DNA of 64,000 nucleotides from Bacillus sp. THAF10 (lineage in GTDB: Bacteria; Bacillota; Bacilli; Bacillales; Bacillaceae_I): positions 1,096,001 through 1,160,000 of the forward strand of contig NZ_CP045403.1 of NCBI RefSeq assembly GCF_009363695.1, in the 5' to 3' direction. Below the pieces are notes generated by a model. The model was not told the DNA's origin. It was given only the letters and a program-made list of their open reading frames with translations, and did not search any database. Position numbers and translations under genes: made by a program. This document shows, piece by piece, positions 1-8,260 of this stretch. How positions within the stretch are numbered: the first letter of the stretch is position 1; each line of letters begins with the position of its first letter.

Positions 1-494
1 TTGAAGCTATTTCAAAGACAGGTGTCACCATTGGCTGGGAATTCCTCCTTACTGGGGCAGTGTTATGGTTTGCTGACTCAATAAAAAAAGGGGCAAAGAA
101 GATGGATGAAATTACGTGGAAGGATGCTCTATTTATTGGATCCTTTCAGGCTGCTGCCATTTTCCCAGCCATCTCACGGTCTGGTTTAACCATTGCTGCT
201 GGACTACTTCGAAAATTGGACCGAGAAACAGCTGCCTATTTCTCCTTTCTTCTGTCTACTCCTGCTATTGCAGGCGCGGTATTCTTGCAAACACTTGAAG
301 TAGCTGAAGTAGGAAAAGAGGATATTACGTTAACTTCTTTAATGATTGGGATATTGGCGTCTTGTTTTTTTGGATATATTGCAGTGAAATGGATGATAAA
401 TTATTTAAAAAAACATTCGTTACGGACATTTGCTGTTTATGTTTGGATACTTGGAATTGGGATTATTATTTTGCAGTATTTTGGTCTTTTTTGA
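1..494 (+). CDS. uppP: Undecaprenyl-diphosphatase UppP (BacA), C-terminal part
   Basis: The 5' end lies outside the window; the frame is open from base 3. The visible ~163 residues have the BacA/UppP pattern: a PAISRSG motif after the segment IGSFQAAAIFP, then several hydrophobic spans ending in a short ILQYFGLF tail. Family members are membrane phosphatases that recycle undecaprenyl pyrophosphate for peptidoglycan synthesis and give bacitracin tolerance. The gene stops at 494 and runs directly into a short copy of repeat family A, followed by a terminator shared with nrdB. The family call is firm. The N-terminal catalytic half cannot be seen. Confidence 0.9.
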   Translation, partial: EAISKTGVTIGWEFLLTGAVLWFADSIKKGAKKMDEITWKDALFIGSFQAAAIFPAISRSGLTIAAGLLRKLDRETAAYFSFLLSTPAIAGAVFLQTLEVAEVGKEDITLTSLMIGILASCFFGYIAVKWMINYLKKHSLRTFAVYVWILGIGIIILQYFGLF

Positions 495-557
495 AAGCTG
501 TTTTCGTAAACTTTGTTGATGCTGCGTATAGTTAAGCAATACGTAAGAGAGCTTTTA
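493..557 (+). repeat. Repeat family A, short (internally deleted) copy
   Basis: The segment GTAAACTTTGTT followed by GCGTATAGTTAAGCAA matches the left end of the 200-bp copy at 13955. It then passes straight to an AGAGAGCTTTT end, so the middle appears to be missing. Its two ends are imperfect inverted repeats (GAAAGCTGTTTT and AGAGAGCTTTT). It begins at the uppP stop codon. Confidence 0.6.
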
Positions 558-565
558 ATAAAGAA

Positions 566-604
566 AAAATGCCATTTCCAAATAGGGAAAACGGCATTTT
601 TTTT
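566..604. terminator. Bidirectional rho-independent terminator between uppP and nrdB
   Basis: The stem AAATGCC..TTCC / GGAA..GGCATTT has an A-run on the left and a T8 run on the right, so it can terminate both uppP (+) and nrdAB (-). Confidence 0.85.
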
Positions 605-616
605 ATGAAACATTAC

Positions 617-1660
617 TTACAGCTCATCAAAACCATTATCTACAACGTTTACTTTGGTGTATTGGCGAGATTTTTGTTCGAAAAAGTCTGATTTGCCAAG
701 ATCCACTTCCTCATATGCCTTAATCCATTTTAATGGATTTGTCCGGTAGCCTTCAAAAGGGCGGTTGAAGCCTAGTTGATGACAACGAACATTAGCGTAA
801 AATTTAATATATGCTTCTACGTCCTCTAAATCAATACCGACAAATTCATTTCCAATGACGTGTCTTGCCCAATCGATTTCCATCATAGCAGCTTGTGTAA
901 AGGAGCTTTCCACAAATTTAGAGAGCTCATCTGTTTGGTATTCGGGATATTCTGTTAAAATTTCTTGAAATATTTTCACGAATAAATCGACATGGATCTG
1001 TTCATCTCGATTAATATAATTAATCATGGTGCTTGATGCAACCATCTTTTGATTTCTGGCAAGATGATAAAAAAAGGCAAACCCTGAATAAAAGAAGAGA
1101 CCTTCTAAAATTACATCATATACAATGGAATGCAATAAATTCTCCACAGTCGGATTTTCAGCAAAATCCCGATATCCATCTGTAATAAAGTCATTTCTTT
1201 TGCGCAGGATTGGTTCTGTTCGCCAGTATTCAAACACTTCCTCTTGTTTAGAGCGGCTAACTAGACTGGACAATACATAAGAATAGGAATGGTTATGTAC
1301 CACCTCTTGCTGAGCAAGCATAATCATTAAAGCATTTAAGCTCGAATCAGTTAGGTAATCAGCAACCTTTCCTGCATAGTCGGTTTGAATACTGTCAAGC
1401 AGAGAGAGGAGGCCGATGATTTTTAAAAAGGTATCCTGCTCTTTTGAAGAAAGCTCAGGAAATTGCTTAATATCTTGTGCCATATTTATTTCAAATGGTG
1501 ACCAAAAGTTTGCAAGCATTTTTTTGTATTTTGGGTAAGCCCATGAGAATCTTACATCATCCCAATTTAATACGTTGGAGCTTTTCCCATTTATGATCCC
1601 TGTGGACCTGTTCGGTGCTTTCGCATCCATAATAGACCTTGTTAAAAGCTGATCGCTCAT
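617..1660 (-). CDS. nrdB: Class Ia ribonucleotide reductase beta subunit (R2)
   Basis: The 347-residue protein has the ferritin-like R2 fold signatures: EVVHNHSYSY (Glu/His metal ligands) near residue 120, EGLFFYSGFAFFYHLA near 190 and NRDEQIHVDLF near 220. A Tyr in LLDSIQTDYAGK is in the expected radical region. It supplies the diiron-tyrosyl radical used by NrdA to reduce ribonucleoside diphosphates. ATG at 1660 is preceded by AAGGAGGAATG. It lies 16 bp after nrdA in one operon under the cobalamin riboswitch at 4285-4460. Class I beta versus class Ib NrdF is decided mainly by its large NrdA partner and the absence of nrdI/nrdH here. Confidence 0.93.
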   Translation of the reverse strand: MSDQLLTRSIMDAKAPNRSTGIINGKSSNVLNWDDVRFSWAYPKYKKMLANFWSPFEINMAQDIKQFPELSSKEQDTFLKIIGLLSLLDSIQTDYAGKVADYLTDSSLNALMIMLAQQEVVHNHSYSYVLSSLVSRSKQEEVFEYWRTEPILRKRNDFITDGYRDFAENPTVENLLHSIVYDVILEGLFFYSGFAFFYHLARNQKMVASSTMINYINRDEQIHVDLFVKIFQEILTEYPEYQTDELSKFVESSFTQAAMMEIDWARHVIGNEFVGIDLEDVEAYIKFYANVRCHQLGFNRPFEGYRTNPLKWIKAYEEVDLGKSDFFEQKSRQYTKVNVVDNGFDEL

Positions 1661-1676
1661 CGTTCATTCCTCCTTG

Positions 1677-3929
1677 TTAGCTGGCACATGATTCACATTC
1701 TTCTACTTCTGTAGAGGTAGAGCGCACATAGTAGGTCGTCTTCAAGCCTTGCTTCCACGCATCAATGTGCAAATCCAGCAATGCTTTAGCTTTAATCGTG
1801 TTAGAAACATAAAGGTTAAAAGAAACAGCCTGGTCAATATGCTTTTGACGTGCTGCATTTTGTGCAATGCTCCAATGTTGATCGATATGATAGGCTGATT
1901 TATAAAACCATGTTGTTTCGGAATTTAAGTCTGGTGCTGTTACTGGAATCTTGTAATCCTTTTTTTCCTCTGAATAAACCTTACGGAAAATCGGATCAAT
2001 GCTTGCCGTACTACCCGCAATGATGGAAGTAGTAGCATTAGGGGCAACTGCCATTAAATACGCATTTCTGATGCCGCTTGTAGCTACTTTTCTTTTAAGT
2101 TTTTGCCATTCTAGGTTGCTAGAAGAGTCGTAGTTTCTTTTTGTGAAATATTCTCCGGTTTGCCAATCAGAACCTTCAAAGGCAGGATACGTCCCTTTTT
2201 CCTTCGCAAGCTCTGCGCTAGCCTCGATGGTGTAGTAGGCTATCTTTTCATATAAGTTATCTGCATAATTTACTGCTTCTTTTGATTCCCATTTCATTCC
2301 TTCCGTTGCTAGGAGGTGATGCCAGCCAAAAGTTCCAAGTCCAATCGCCCGATATTTTTCATTCGTTATTTTCGCTTGAAGAACAGGAATTTGATTTAAA
2401 TCTATGACGTTATCTAGCATCCTTACCTGAATATGAATTAATCTTTTAAGCACCTTGTTTTTGATTGTTTGCGCTAAATTAATGGAGGATAGATTACACA
2501 CAACGAAGTCACCTGGTGTTTTTACTGTAATAATACTTCCATCCTCTACATATTGAGTCTTGGTAGTCGTGGCACTCATGTTCTGGACAATTTCGGTGCA
2601 TAGGTTTGTACAATAGATCATTCCTTTATGGTGGTTAGGGTTCATTCTGTTAACTTCATCTCTATAAAACATAAAAGGACTTCCTGTTTCTAGCTGACTT
2701 TTCATGATCGATTTCATAATTTCTATGGCTGGAACTCTTTCTTTAGAAAGCTCTGGATTTGCAACACATGCTTCATATTTGTTTCGGAAGTTCCCACTAC
2801 CATGCTTCTCGTCAAAATAATCCTCCAGGCAAAAGCCCATCACTTTTCTGACTTGATGGGGGTCAAACAAATACCAATCTTCTCTGTTTTCTACCTTTTC
2901 CATGAATAAATCTGGTATGCAAACCCCTGTAAATAAATCATGCGTACGAAGTCGTTCATCTCCATTATTAAGCTTGCTGTCTAGAAAAGAGAAGATATCC
3001 TTATGCCAAACATCTAAATAAACCGAGATAGCTCCTTTACGCTGGCCAAGCTGATCAACACTGACAGCTGTATTGTTAAGTTGCTTCATCCAGGGAATGA
3101 CTCCGCTTGAGACATTTTGAAACCCTCTAATATCACTACCCCGACTGCGGATTTTACCAAGATATACGCCAATTCCACCTCCAGATTTTGAGAGGTTAGC
3201 AATATCAGTGTTACTGTCATAGATTCCTTGAAGGCTATCATCGACCGTATCAATAAAGCAGCTTGACAGTTGGCCGTATGTTTTACCAGCATTGGCAAAT
3301 GTAGGAGTAGCTACTGTCATATATAGATTGCTCATTGCCCAGTAAGCTTCTTTTACATGTTCCATTCTATTAATCTCTTCCTTTTGCATTAGCGTCATGG
3401 CGATAATCATGAACCTTTCTTGAGGCAGCTCAAAGAGATTCTTATGATGGTCTCGTGTTAGATAACGATCCGCTAGCGTTTTCAGACCAATATAGGTGAA
3501 AAGCTTGTCACGTTCTGGCACAAGATAGCTTTCTAATTCATCTATCTCCGAAATGCTGTAAGAGTTTAACAGCTTGGAATCATAAATATCAAGTTTTGTT
3601 AAATCTTGAAGTAATGAATATAGTCCGGTATAAGGAGTTTGTACTTTTCTATTATTGCAAACCTCTTGTTGAAGCTGTTTTGTGAGAAGTTCTGCTGCAA
3701 TAAACGTCCAGTCAGGTTCTACTTCAGATAAACGGCTTAAGGCCTCTAGAATGAGTTGATTGAACAGGTTTTTCCAGTCTTTATTTTCAGGGAAGGTGGA
3801 TATAATCCGACTGGTTTTCTCAAGAAACTCCAATCCTTCTAGCTGTGGAAAATTGTTTAAACTTTCATGCACAAGCTTTAAGATGCTTTCCTTATCTAAG
3901 GAACTTCTTTCTTCTATTAGAACATTCAT
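1677..3929 (-). CDS. nrdA: Class Ia ribonucleotide reductase alpha subunit (R1), degenerate ATP-cone
   Basis: About 750 residues, with the catalytic set visible: the first redox Cys in GQLSSCF (~230), the radical Cys and its Asn/Glu in TNLCTEI, the second redox Cys in VVCNLSSINLA, the Tyr pair in TTYYVRS, and a C-terminal CESC shuttle pair. The enzyme reduces NDPs to dNDPs with NrdB. The N-terminal ~90 residues align in pattern with the ATP-cone of E. coli NrdA but lack the V-x-K-R-D-G nucleotide-binding start, so dATP inhibition may be lost (inference). GTG at 3938 is possible, but ATG at 3929 fits the GAGGAG site better. B12 control fits a B12-independent enzyme backing up a B12-dependent class II reductase elsewhere. 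Confidence 0.92.
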   Translation of the reverse strand: MNVLIEERSSLDKESILKLVHESLNNFPQLEGLEFLEKTSRIISTFPENKDWKNLFNQLILEALSRLSEVEPDWTFIAAELLTKQLQQEVCNNRKVQTPYTGLYSLLQDLTKLDIYDSKLLNSYSISEIDELESYLVPERDKLFTYIGLKTLADRYLTRDHHKNLFELPQERFMIIAMTLMQKEEINRMEHVKEAYWAMSNLYMTVATPTFANAGKTYGQLSSCFIDTVDDSLQGIYDSNTDIANLSKSGGGIGVYLGKIRSRGSDIRGFQNVSSGVIPWMKQLNNTAVSVDQLGQRKGAISVYLDVWHKDIFSFLDSKLNNGDERLRTHDLFTGVCIPDLFMEKVENREDWYLFDPHQVRKVMGFCLEDYFDEKHGSGNFRNKYEACVANPELSKERVPAIEIMKSIMKSQLETGSPFMFYRDEVNRMNPNHHKGMIYCTNLCTEIVQNMSATTTKTQYVEDGSIITVKTPGDFVVCNLSSINLAQTIKNKVLKRLIHIQVRMLDNVIDLNQIPVLQAKITNEKYRAIGLGTFGWHHLLATEGMKWESKEAVNYADNLYEKIAYYTIEASAELAKEKGTYPAFEGSDWQTGEYFTKRNYDSSSNLEWQKLKRKVATSGIRNAYLMAVAPNATTSIIAGSTASIDPIFRKVYSEEKKDYKIPVTAPDLNSETTWFYKSAYHIDQHWSIAQNAARQKHIDQAVSFNLYVSNTIKAKALLDLHIDAWKQGLKTTYYVRSTSTEVEECESCAS

Positions 3930-3954
3930 CTTTTTCACTCCTCATCTTTGCATA

Positions 3955-4125
3955 AAGCTCTTTTCTAAAAGATTGTTGCTATTAACTAGAAAAAAGTCGA
4001 CTTTAAGACTTTTTCCATTCACTCTTCGTAGAAAAGTTGCCACATAGTTAGAACTTTCTCCGCGAAAAGAGCACGACAACACCGTTGATTACGTGTCGCT
4101 TAACTATAGCCAGTAGCACCAAATT
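3955..4125 (-). repeat. Repeat family A copy inside the nrdAB leader
   Basis: Read on the minus strand, TATAGTTAAGCGACACGTAATCAACG, GTCGTGCTCTTTTCGC, GGAAAAAGTCTTAAAG and TAGAAAAGAGCTTT match the plus-strand copy at 13955-14154 in order. It lies between the attenuator terminator and the nrdA ribosome site, so it would be transcribed as 5' UTR. Unlike the copies at 14 and 29.6 kb, its right end has no TTGACA (it reads AGCTTTATGC). Confidence 0.75.
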
Positions 4126-4127
4126 TT

Positions 4128-4250
4128 TTAAAAAAACAGCATAAAAAAAATCCACTCATCTGTTGAGTGGATCAAACGATCATAGAAGGAGAAAAGAAAA
4201 TAGCCCATAAACAGTACTATGGAACTTTCAAATTCTATGTATCGTTTCAT
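4128..4250 (-). CDS. Possible 40-residue leader peptide over the nrdAB attenuator
   Basis: On the minus strand an ATG at 4250, 8 nt after GGGAG, opens a 40-codon frame that begins MKRYIEF and is rich in Phe, Ile and Leu. It ends at TAA just after the terminator U-run, so it spans the whole hairpin at 4143-4173. It may be a chance open frame, since the U-runs encode Phe. A coupled leader peptide is also possible. There is no homologue I recognise. Confidence 0.2.
   Translation of the reverse strand: MKRYIEFESSIVLFMGYFLFSFYDRLIHSTDEWIFFMLFF
4143..4173 (-). terminator. Attenuator terminator between cobalamin riboswitch and nrdA
   Basis: Minus strand: ATCCACTC-AACAGAT-GAGTGGAT followed by T8. 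It lies about 110 nt after the 3' end of the riboswitch and 210 nt before nrdA, the position of an expression platform that would stop transcription when B12 is bound. Confidence 0.8.
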
Positions 4251-4284
4251 CTTCTCAACTCCCGAAGAAAAAGAAACTAATGGA

Positions 4285-4460
4285 TGATAGGCAGGTCTCC
4301 TGACTCGTGCTTACACGATTTTACGCCTTCCCATATGAGTGCCGTAAAGCATTCTCATACAGTGGCATTGCAAAATCTCTGCACTTACAGTTGCGGGGAC
4401 AGTTCCGGAATTGCACCGGATTCCCTATTAAGTCTAATGAAAGACACCTTTCAACATAAT
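4285..4460 (-). promoter_or_regulatory. Cobalamin (adenosylcobalamin) riboswitch controlling nrdAB
   Basis: The minus-strand RNA carries the B12-box landmarks in order: GAAAGGTG near 4450, AATAGGGAATCCGGTG, CTGTCCCCGCAACTGT, TGCCACTG, GGGAAGG, and the closing GAGTCAGGAGACCTGCC near 4290. These are the conserved core and L5/J6-3 strings of Rfam-type cobalamin riboswitches. The next genes downstream are nrdA and nrdB. Repression of a B12-independent isozyme by B12 is established for metE and for nrdAB-type operons in some bacteria. Confidence 0.95.
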
Positions 4461-4585
4461 TACTGTATATAGTTGTGGTTAATTATATTTGATACAATAT
4501 GTTGTGTTTTGTTGTGAGTGATAGTACTATCATATCGGATGAAAAATAAAATAACAAGTAAAAAAAAGATAATTTTTAAGATAGG

Positions 4586-5413
4586 TTATTGTTTTTGTAA
4601 AACCTGTTCAATAGAACTAGTAATATCAATATCTCTAAGAACTAATCCAGAAGTAATAAATTGTAGGCTTAATTCTGGACGTAAACCAGTAATAACCGGA
4701 GTGATGCCAATCAATTTTAATGACCGTATAAGTAATTCTATAGTATGTATTGCGGTGTTATCGAGCTGATAAACCCCAGAGAAATCAACAATAAGTTTTG
4801 AAATAGAAAGATTTTTACATTTTTCTAGCGTTTCTTCAATCAATATTCCTGCTCTAATTTCGTCAATTTCTCCAACCAATGGGAGAACTGCTAGCCCTTT
4901 TAGGAGGGGAACAATAGGAATGGACAAGCGAATAAACTCCGCACGAGTGTGAAGGAGTTTCTGTTCTGTTGCAATGGAAAACGCATGGCTAAATCCAAAC
5001 ACGATTACATTAAAAATTTCATCGATTTTAATAAAAATATCGGTAATCTCTCTGAATTTAAGGTCTTCTTTTGTTCCTGTTATCTGAATGAATTCCCATA
5101 AACACTTTTTATAAAGCGTCATTCTTGAAAGCGCATTCTCTAATGAGCCTCCAGCTTTCACTGACATAAATCCAACAGATTCTCCCCAGCTTTTTGCTCG
5201 TTCTAATACAGACTGTTCAGGATCCATTACATATTCTCCTAAAAACTCTATTAAAACCTCAAAAATATGGATAACCTGAACTTGCGTTTCTTCTAGTTGG
5301 TATTGGGGATTATCTGGATCAGAAAGAATTAACTCCTCTAACATTTTTTGTGCTAGTTCCTTTTTGCTTAATAAAAATTGATTGCCAATTAGTGAAGATG
5401 CAAGCTTCGTCAT
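4586..5413 (-). CDS. RsbR-like STAS-domain protein (orphan stressosome-type regulator)
   Basis: The 275-residue protein has an all-helical N-terminal sensor part (~1-150, globin-like in RsbR relatives) and a C-terminal STAS domain (~160-272), with LSIPIVPLLKGLAVLPL entering the domain and LIVDFSGVYQLDNTAI at the site where RsbR proteins are phosphorylated. A Thr is present there, one position displaced from the usual D-T. RsbR paralogues build stressosomes with RsbS and RsbT to control sigma-B. No rsbS, rsbT or rsbU lies nearby, so this is an orphan paralogue. ATG at 5413 follows GAGGGG. The minus-strand riboswitch lies downstream of its stop. The partner and signal are unknown. Confidence 0.75.
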   Translation of the reverse strand: MTKLASSLIGNQFLLSKKELAQKMLEELILSDPDNPQYQLEETQVQVIHIFEVLIEFLGEYVMDPEQSVLERAKSWGESVGFMSVKAGGSLENALSRMTLYKKCLWEFIQITGTKEDLKFREITDIFIKIDEIFNVIVFGFSHAFSIATEQKLLHTRAEFIRLSIPIVPLLKGLAVLPLVGEIDEIRAGILIEETLEKCKNLSISKLIVDFSGVYQLDNTAIHTIELLIRSLKLIGITPVITGLRPELSLQFITSGLVLRDIDITSSIEQVLQKQ

Positions 5414-5562
5414 TTTTTATTCCCCTCATAAAAGAATATTTTTGTAGATATTCCTTATTTTATATAAATATGTATAAGTTGTATATCCTTTATTAGATTC
5501 CTATTATTATTGAAAGTTAAACATTATTTTTAAAAACTATATAGTTTTTTTTAGATTAAAAA

Positions 5563-5594
5563 AAGAAAAACAGGACCTATGTCCTGTTTTTTAA
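5563..5594 (-). terminator. Terminator after the 5609-5839 gene
   Basis: Minus strand: AAACAGGAC-ATAG-GTCCTGTTT followed by a T-rich run, immediately after the stop of the small membrane protein gene. Confidence 0.8.
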
Positions 5595-5608
5595 TGTTGG
5601 TTCCCTTA

Positions 5609-5839
5609 TTAATATTTGTATTGTTTTCCTTGCTTTTCCATTAATCGTTTAATGATATCGGAAAAAAGCATGAGCCCTACGAGACCGAAAGTTAAGTAAG
5701 ATAAATTAAAGTACAAAGCAGGATCTATTCTAATGTGATCTCCAGATGCTGCAACCTTAAGTATTTGATACGTATCCATTACTACCTTAACTGCAATCAG
5801 CACAAAAATAGTGACGATTACTCTCCATATTAATTTCAA
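5609..5839 (-). CDS. Small membrane protein, unknown function
   Basis: 76 residues with two hydrophobic segments, one at ~5-22 and one at ~47-63, joined by a short polar loop with SGDHIRIDPALY. The tail is basic (IKRLMEKQGKQYKY). The start is TTG at 5839, five bases after GGAGGGG, and no ATG fits. A private terminator follows, so it is probably a single-gene transcript. I do not recognise the family. Confidence 0.65.
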   Translation of the reverse strand: MKLIWRVIVTIFVLIAVKVVMDTYQILKVAASGDHIRIDPALYFNLSYLTFGLVGLMLFSDIIKRLMEKQGKQYKY

Positions 5840-6148
5840 TTAAACCCCTCCAATAAGATGCATGAAAACTTTCTATCTGTAAATGCTATAAAAGTTAAAT
5901 TAATGGGTAAATAAAAGTAGAAAATCGTTCATTAATATATCAAAAAAAAGAAAGAGATACAATACTACTTTCGTACTCTTCTTGTGTATTATAACAGCTT
6001 GAAGTACTTATTTCTATCATAAATCACTTTACAGATGGACGAATCCCACGTAGAATGAAAAAAGTCGCCTTTTGTCGAATTATGTTACTACTTGTACAAT
6101 TCAGAAAAAAGAAATTATATTAGTATTACAAAAGGGAGGAATTTCTAT
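5840..6148. other. Intergenic region between divergent genes
   Basis: This ~310-bp AT-rich stretch must hold the promoters of the two divergent flanking genes. I see no clear TTGACA/TATAAT pair, riboswitch or repeat. An exact TTGTCGAA (Spo0A-box-like) occurs at 6072-6079, but an 8-mer is weak evidence by itself. Confidence 0.4.
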
Positions 6149-7405
6149 ATGAAGATGACTTTAACAAAAAAGATCATCATTGGTCTAATTTTAGGTATTT
6201 TAGTTGGTCTTGCCTTAAATCTTTATGCTCCATCTTTATTCGACCCATTAGACAAATACTTATTCCAGCCTCTTGGAAAGATATTCTTAAATCTAATAAC
6301 CATGCTAGTGGTTCCAATCGTATTAATTTCTATCACTCTTGGTGTGGTTGGTCTTGGTGATACAAAAAAACTAGGAACAATTGGTCTTAAAACAATTTTA
6401 TTCTTCTTAATTACGACATGTATTGCCATTACTATTGGGCTATCGCTAGCTTCTGTAATTCAACCAGGATTTGCTGGTGATTTTGAAAGCATGATGGTTG
6501 ATGAGCTAGCTGATGACCAAAAGCCAGAAGATGCTCCTCCTGTTATGGAAACACTATTGAATATTGTCCCTACTAACCCGATAAAAGCAATGGCAGAGGG
6601 AGAAATGCTGCAAATTATTACGTTCTCTATCCTGCTCGGGTTTGCGATTAATGCTTTAGGCGAAAAAGCAGGAAGAGTGAAAACATTATTAGAACAAGCA
6701 AATGAAATTGTTATGCTCCTCGTTCATATCGTCATAAAGACTGCACCATATGGGGCATTCGGATTGATTGCATCTGCAGTAGGCGGATTAGGTATCGATG
6801 CTATTAAAGCGATGAGTGCTTATTTTGGTGTCGTATTATTAGCCTTAGTTATTCATTTCATCGTTACGTATGGTACTGCAATTTTATTATTAGGTAAAAC
6901 AAACCCAATTACCTTCTTTAAACGATTCATTCCTGCTATGAGTGTCGCTTTTAGTACCTCAAGTAGTAACGCAACTTTGCCAATGTCAATGGATGTAGCA
7001 CAAGAAAATCTTGGCGTACCAAAACGAATCAGTAGTTTTGTTCAGCCACTTGGCGCTACGATCAATATGGACGGAACAGCTATCATGCAGGGGGTAGCAA
7101 CCGTGTTTATTGCCCAAGTTTATGGTATTGACTTATCCTTAACCCAGCTTCTTACCGTTGTTGGACTTGCAGTAGTTGCTAGTATAGGAACTGCGGGTGT
7201 CCCTGGTGTAGGCTTTATCTTACTTGCGATGGTATTAAAACAAGTCGGTTTACCTGTTGAGGGAATCGCTTTAATTCTTGGTATTGACAGACTTCTAGAT
7301 ATGACAAGAACTGCTGTGAATATTACAGGTGATGCCGCTTGTGCGTATATCGTTGCAAGATCTGAAGACGGAGAAGTGATTATGCCAGAAAAGCAAAAAA
7401 TTTAA
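6149..7405 (+). CDS. Dicarboxylate/amino acid:cation symporter (DAACS/GltP family)
   Basis: The 418-residue protein carries the DAACS signatures: a serine-rich hairpin (AFSTSSSNATLPM, ~270), the NMDGTAIM motif (~315) that binds cation and substrate carboxylate, and the closing DRLLDMTRTAVNITGD (~385). About eight transmembrane spans flank two re-entrant loops. It would import glutamate/aspartate, C4-dicarboxylates or cystine with Na+ or H+; the motifs do not separate these. An upstream in-frame ATG at 6092 exists, but GGGAGGA at 6134-6140 points to ATG 6149. A shared terminator follows. Confidence 0.9.
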   Translation: MKMTLTKKIIIGLILGILVGLALNLYAPSLFDPLDKYLFQPLGKIFLNLITMLVVPIVLISITLGVVGLGDTKKLGTIGLKTILFFLITTCIAITIGLSLASVIQPGFAGDFESMMVDELADDQKPEDAPPVMETLLNIVPTNPIKAMAEGEMLQIITFSILLGFAINALGEKAGRVKTLLEQANEIVMLLVHIVIKTAPYGAFGLIASAVGGLGIDAIKAMSAYFGVVLLALVIHFIVTYGTAILLLGKTNPITFFKRFIPAMSVAFSTSSSNATLPMSMDVAQENLGVPKRISSFVQPLGATINMDGTAIMQGVATVFIAQVYGIDLSLTQLLTVVGLAVVASIGTAGVPGVGFILLAMVLKQVGLPVEGIALILGIDRLLDMTRTAVNITGDAACAYIVARSEDGEVIMPEKQKI

Positions 7406-7446
7406 AGAAAAACCATTCGGATTTTGATTCCGAATGGTTTTTTTAT
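7405..7446. terminator. Bidirectional terminator between symporter and SMR genes
   Basis: AAACCATTCGGA-TTTTGA-TTCCGAATGGTTT with A-run and T-run flanks serves both convergent transcripts. It overlaps the last codon of the SMR gene. Confidence 0.88.
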
Positions 7447-7757
7447 TGGGTAATTTTTAATCCAACTACACCTATAATGATACAAGAAAGTAGGATAAGC
7501 CTTACTCGATCCCTTGATTCTTGAAAGAAAATCATTCCAAGCAATACACTTCCAGCTGAGCCAATGCCAGTCCATACTGCATAAGCCGTGCCCATAGGTA
7601 TTTCTTTTAAGGCTAGTGAGAGAAAGTAAAAGCTAAGCATTCCAATAACAGCGAAGGAAATAGTCGGTTTCAGTCGCTTAAAACCATCTGTTAATTTCAA
7701 GGAAAGGACAGCTCCTATTTCACAACATCCTGCAAGCATAAGAAACAACCATGCCAT
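7443..7757 (-). CDS. SMR family efflux subunit, YkkD-like
   Basis: The 104-residue, four-helix small multidrug resistance protein has the membrane-embedded Glu at position 13 (LAGCCEIG) and the PMGTAYAVWTGIG signature (~55-67). It follows its partner at 7758 with no intergenic base, the arrangement of paired heteromeric SMR pumps such as YkkCD, YvdRS and EbrAB. It probably exports cationic drugs or guanidinium-like cations by proton antiport. The YkkD likeness (short second partner with the VGLKI end) is from memory. No guanidine-I riboswitch is visible upstream of the pair. Confidence 0.88.
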   Translation of the reverse strand: MAWLFLMLAGCCEIGAVLSLKLTDGFKRLKPTISFAVIGMLSFYFLSLALKEIPMGTAYAVWTGIGSAGSVLLGMIFFQESRDRVRLILLSCIIIGVVGLKITQ

Positions 7758-8105
7758 TTAATTCCCCTCCTCTTCTACGTTTTTTTCATCAGGAGTAGTG
7801 ATTTTTAATCCGATAATTCCAGCTAGCATGAGTCCAATAAAAAACAGCTTGGAGAAGCTGGTTGATTCGTGAAAAAATAATATTCCAACTAAAGCTGTGC
7901 CTGCCGCACCAAAGCCTGTAAAAATAGCATAAGCTGTTCCAATTGGTATATATTTTAACGATTTAGAAAACAAGTAAAAGCTTATGGCAAGTGTAACAAC
8001 TGTTATGATACTTGGCACTAGGACAGTAAATCCATTTGAAAACCTTAGCCCCAGTACCCAAACTATTTCTAAAACCCCGGCAATAAAGATGTATATCCAT
8101 TGCAT
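7758..8105 (-). CDS. SMR family efflux subunit, YkkC-like
   Basis: 115 residues, four hydrophobic helices. Glu13 (AGVLEIVW) and PIGTAYAIFTGFG define the SMR family, and the charged tail TPDEKNVEEEGN resembles the acidic end of YkkC. ATG at 8105 follows GGAGGGC. It is first in a two-gene operon with 7443-7757 and likely forms an antiparallel heterodimer with that product. The 155 bp upstream hold no recognisable riboswitch. Confidence 0.88.
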   Translation of the reverse strand: MQWIYIFIAGVLEIVWVLGLRFSNGFTVLVPSIITVVTLAISFYLFSKSLKYIPIGTAYAIFTGFGAAGTALVGILFFHESTSFSKLFFIGLMLAGIIGLKITTPDEKNVEEEGN

Positions 8106-8260
8106 GTTAAGCCCTCCTTATTTACAGGCGTTATCCTAATCACAGTAATATAAAATATTACCATGTCCATATTTTCTCCGTCAAAGCATTAGACTTCACC
8201 TGACGTTTTATTGAATGGAAATCGGGTATATAAATAATAAGAGATGAGGGAGGAATTGAT

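Noticed and set aside
4284..4472. Plus-strand 62-residue frame
   Set aside because: It lies fully on the antisense of the cobalamin riboswitch and has no ribosome site.
6072..6079. Spo0A box (TTGTCGAA)
   Set aside because: Exact 8-mer, but expected by chance about once or twice per strand in 64 kb; no second box seen.
8106..8260. Guanidine-I (ykkC) riboswitch upstream of the SMR pair
   Set aside because: Looked for because the pumps are YkkCD-like; the conserved ykkC motif strings are absent on the minus strand.
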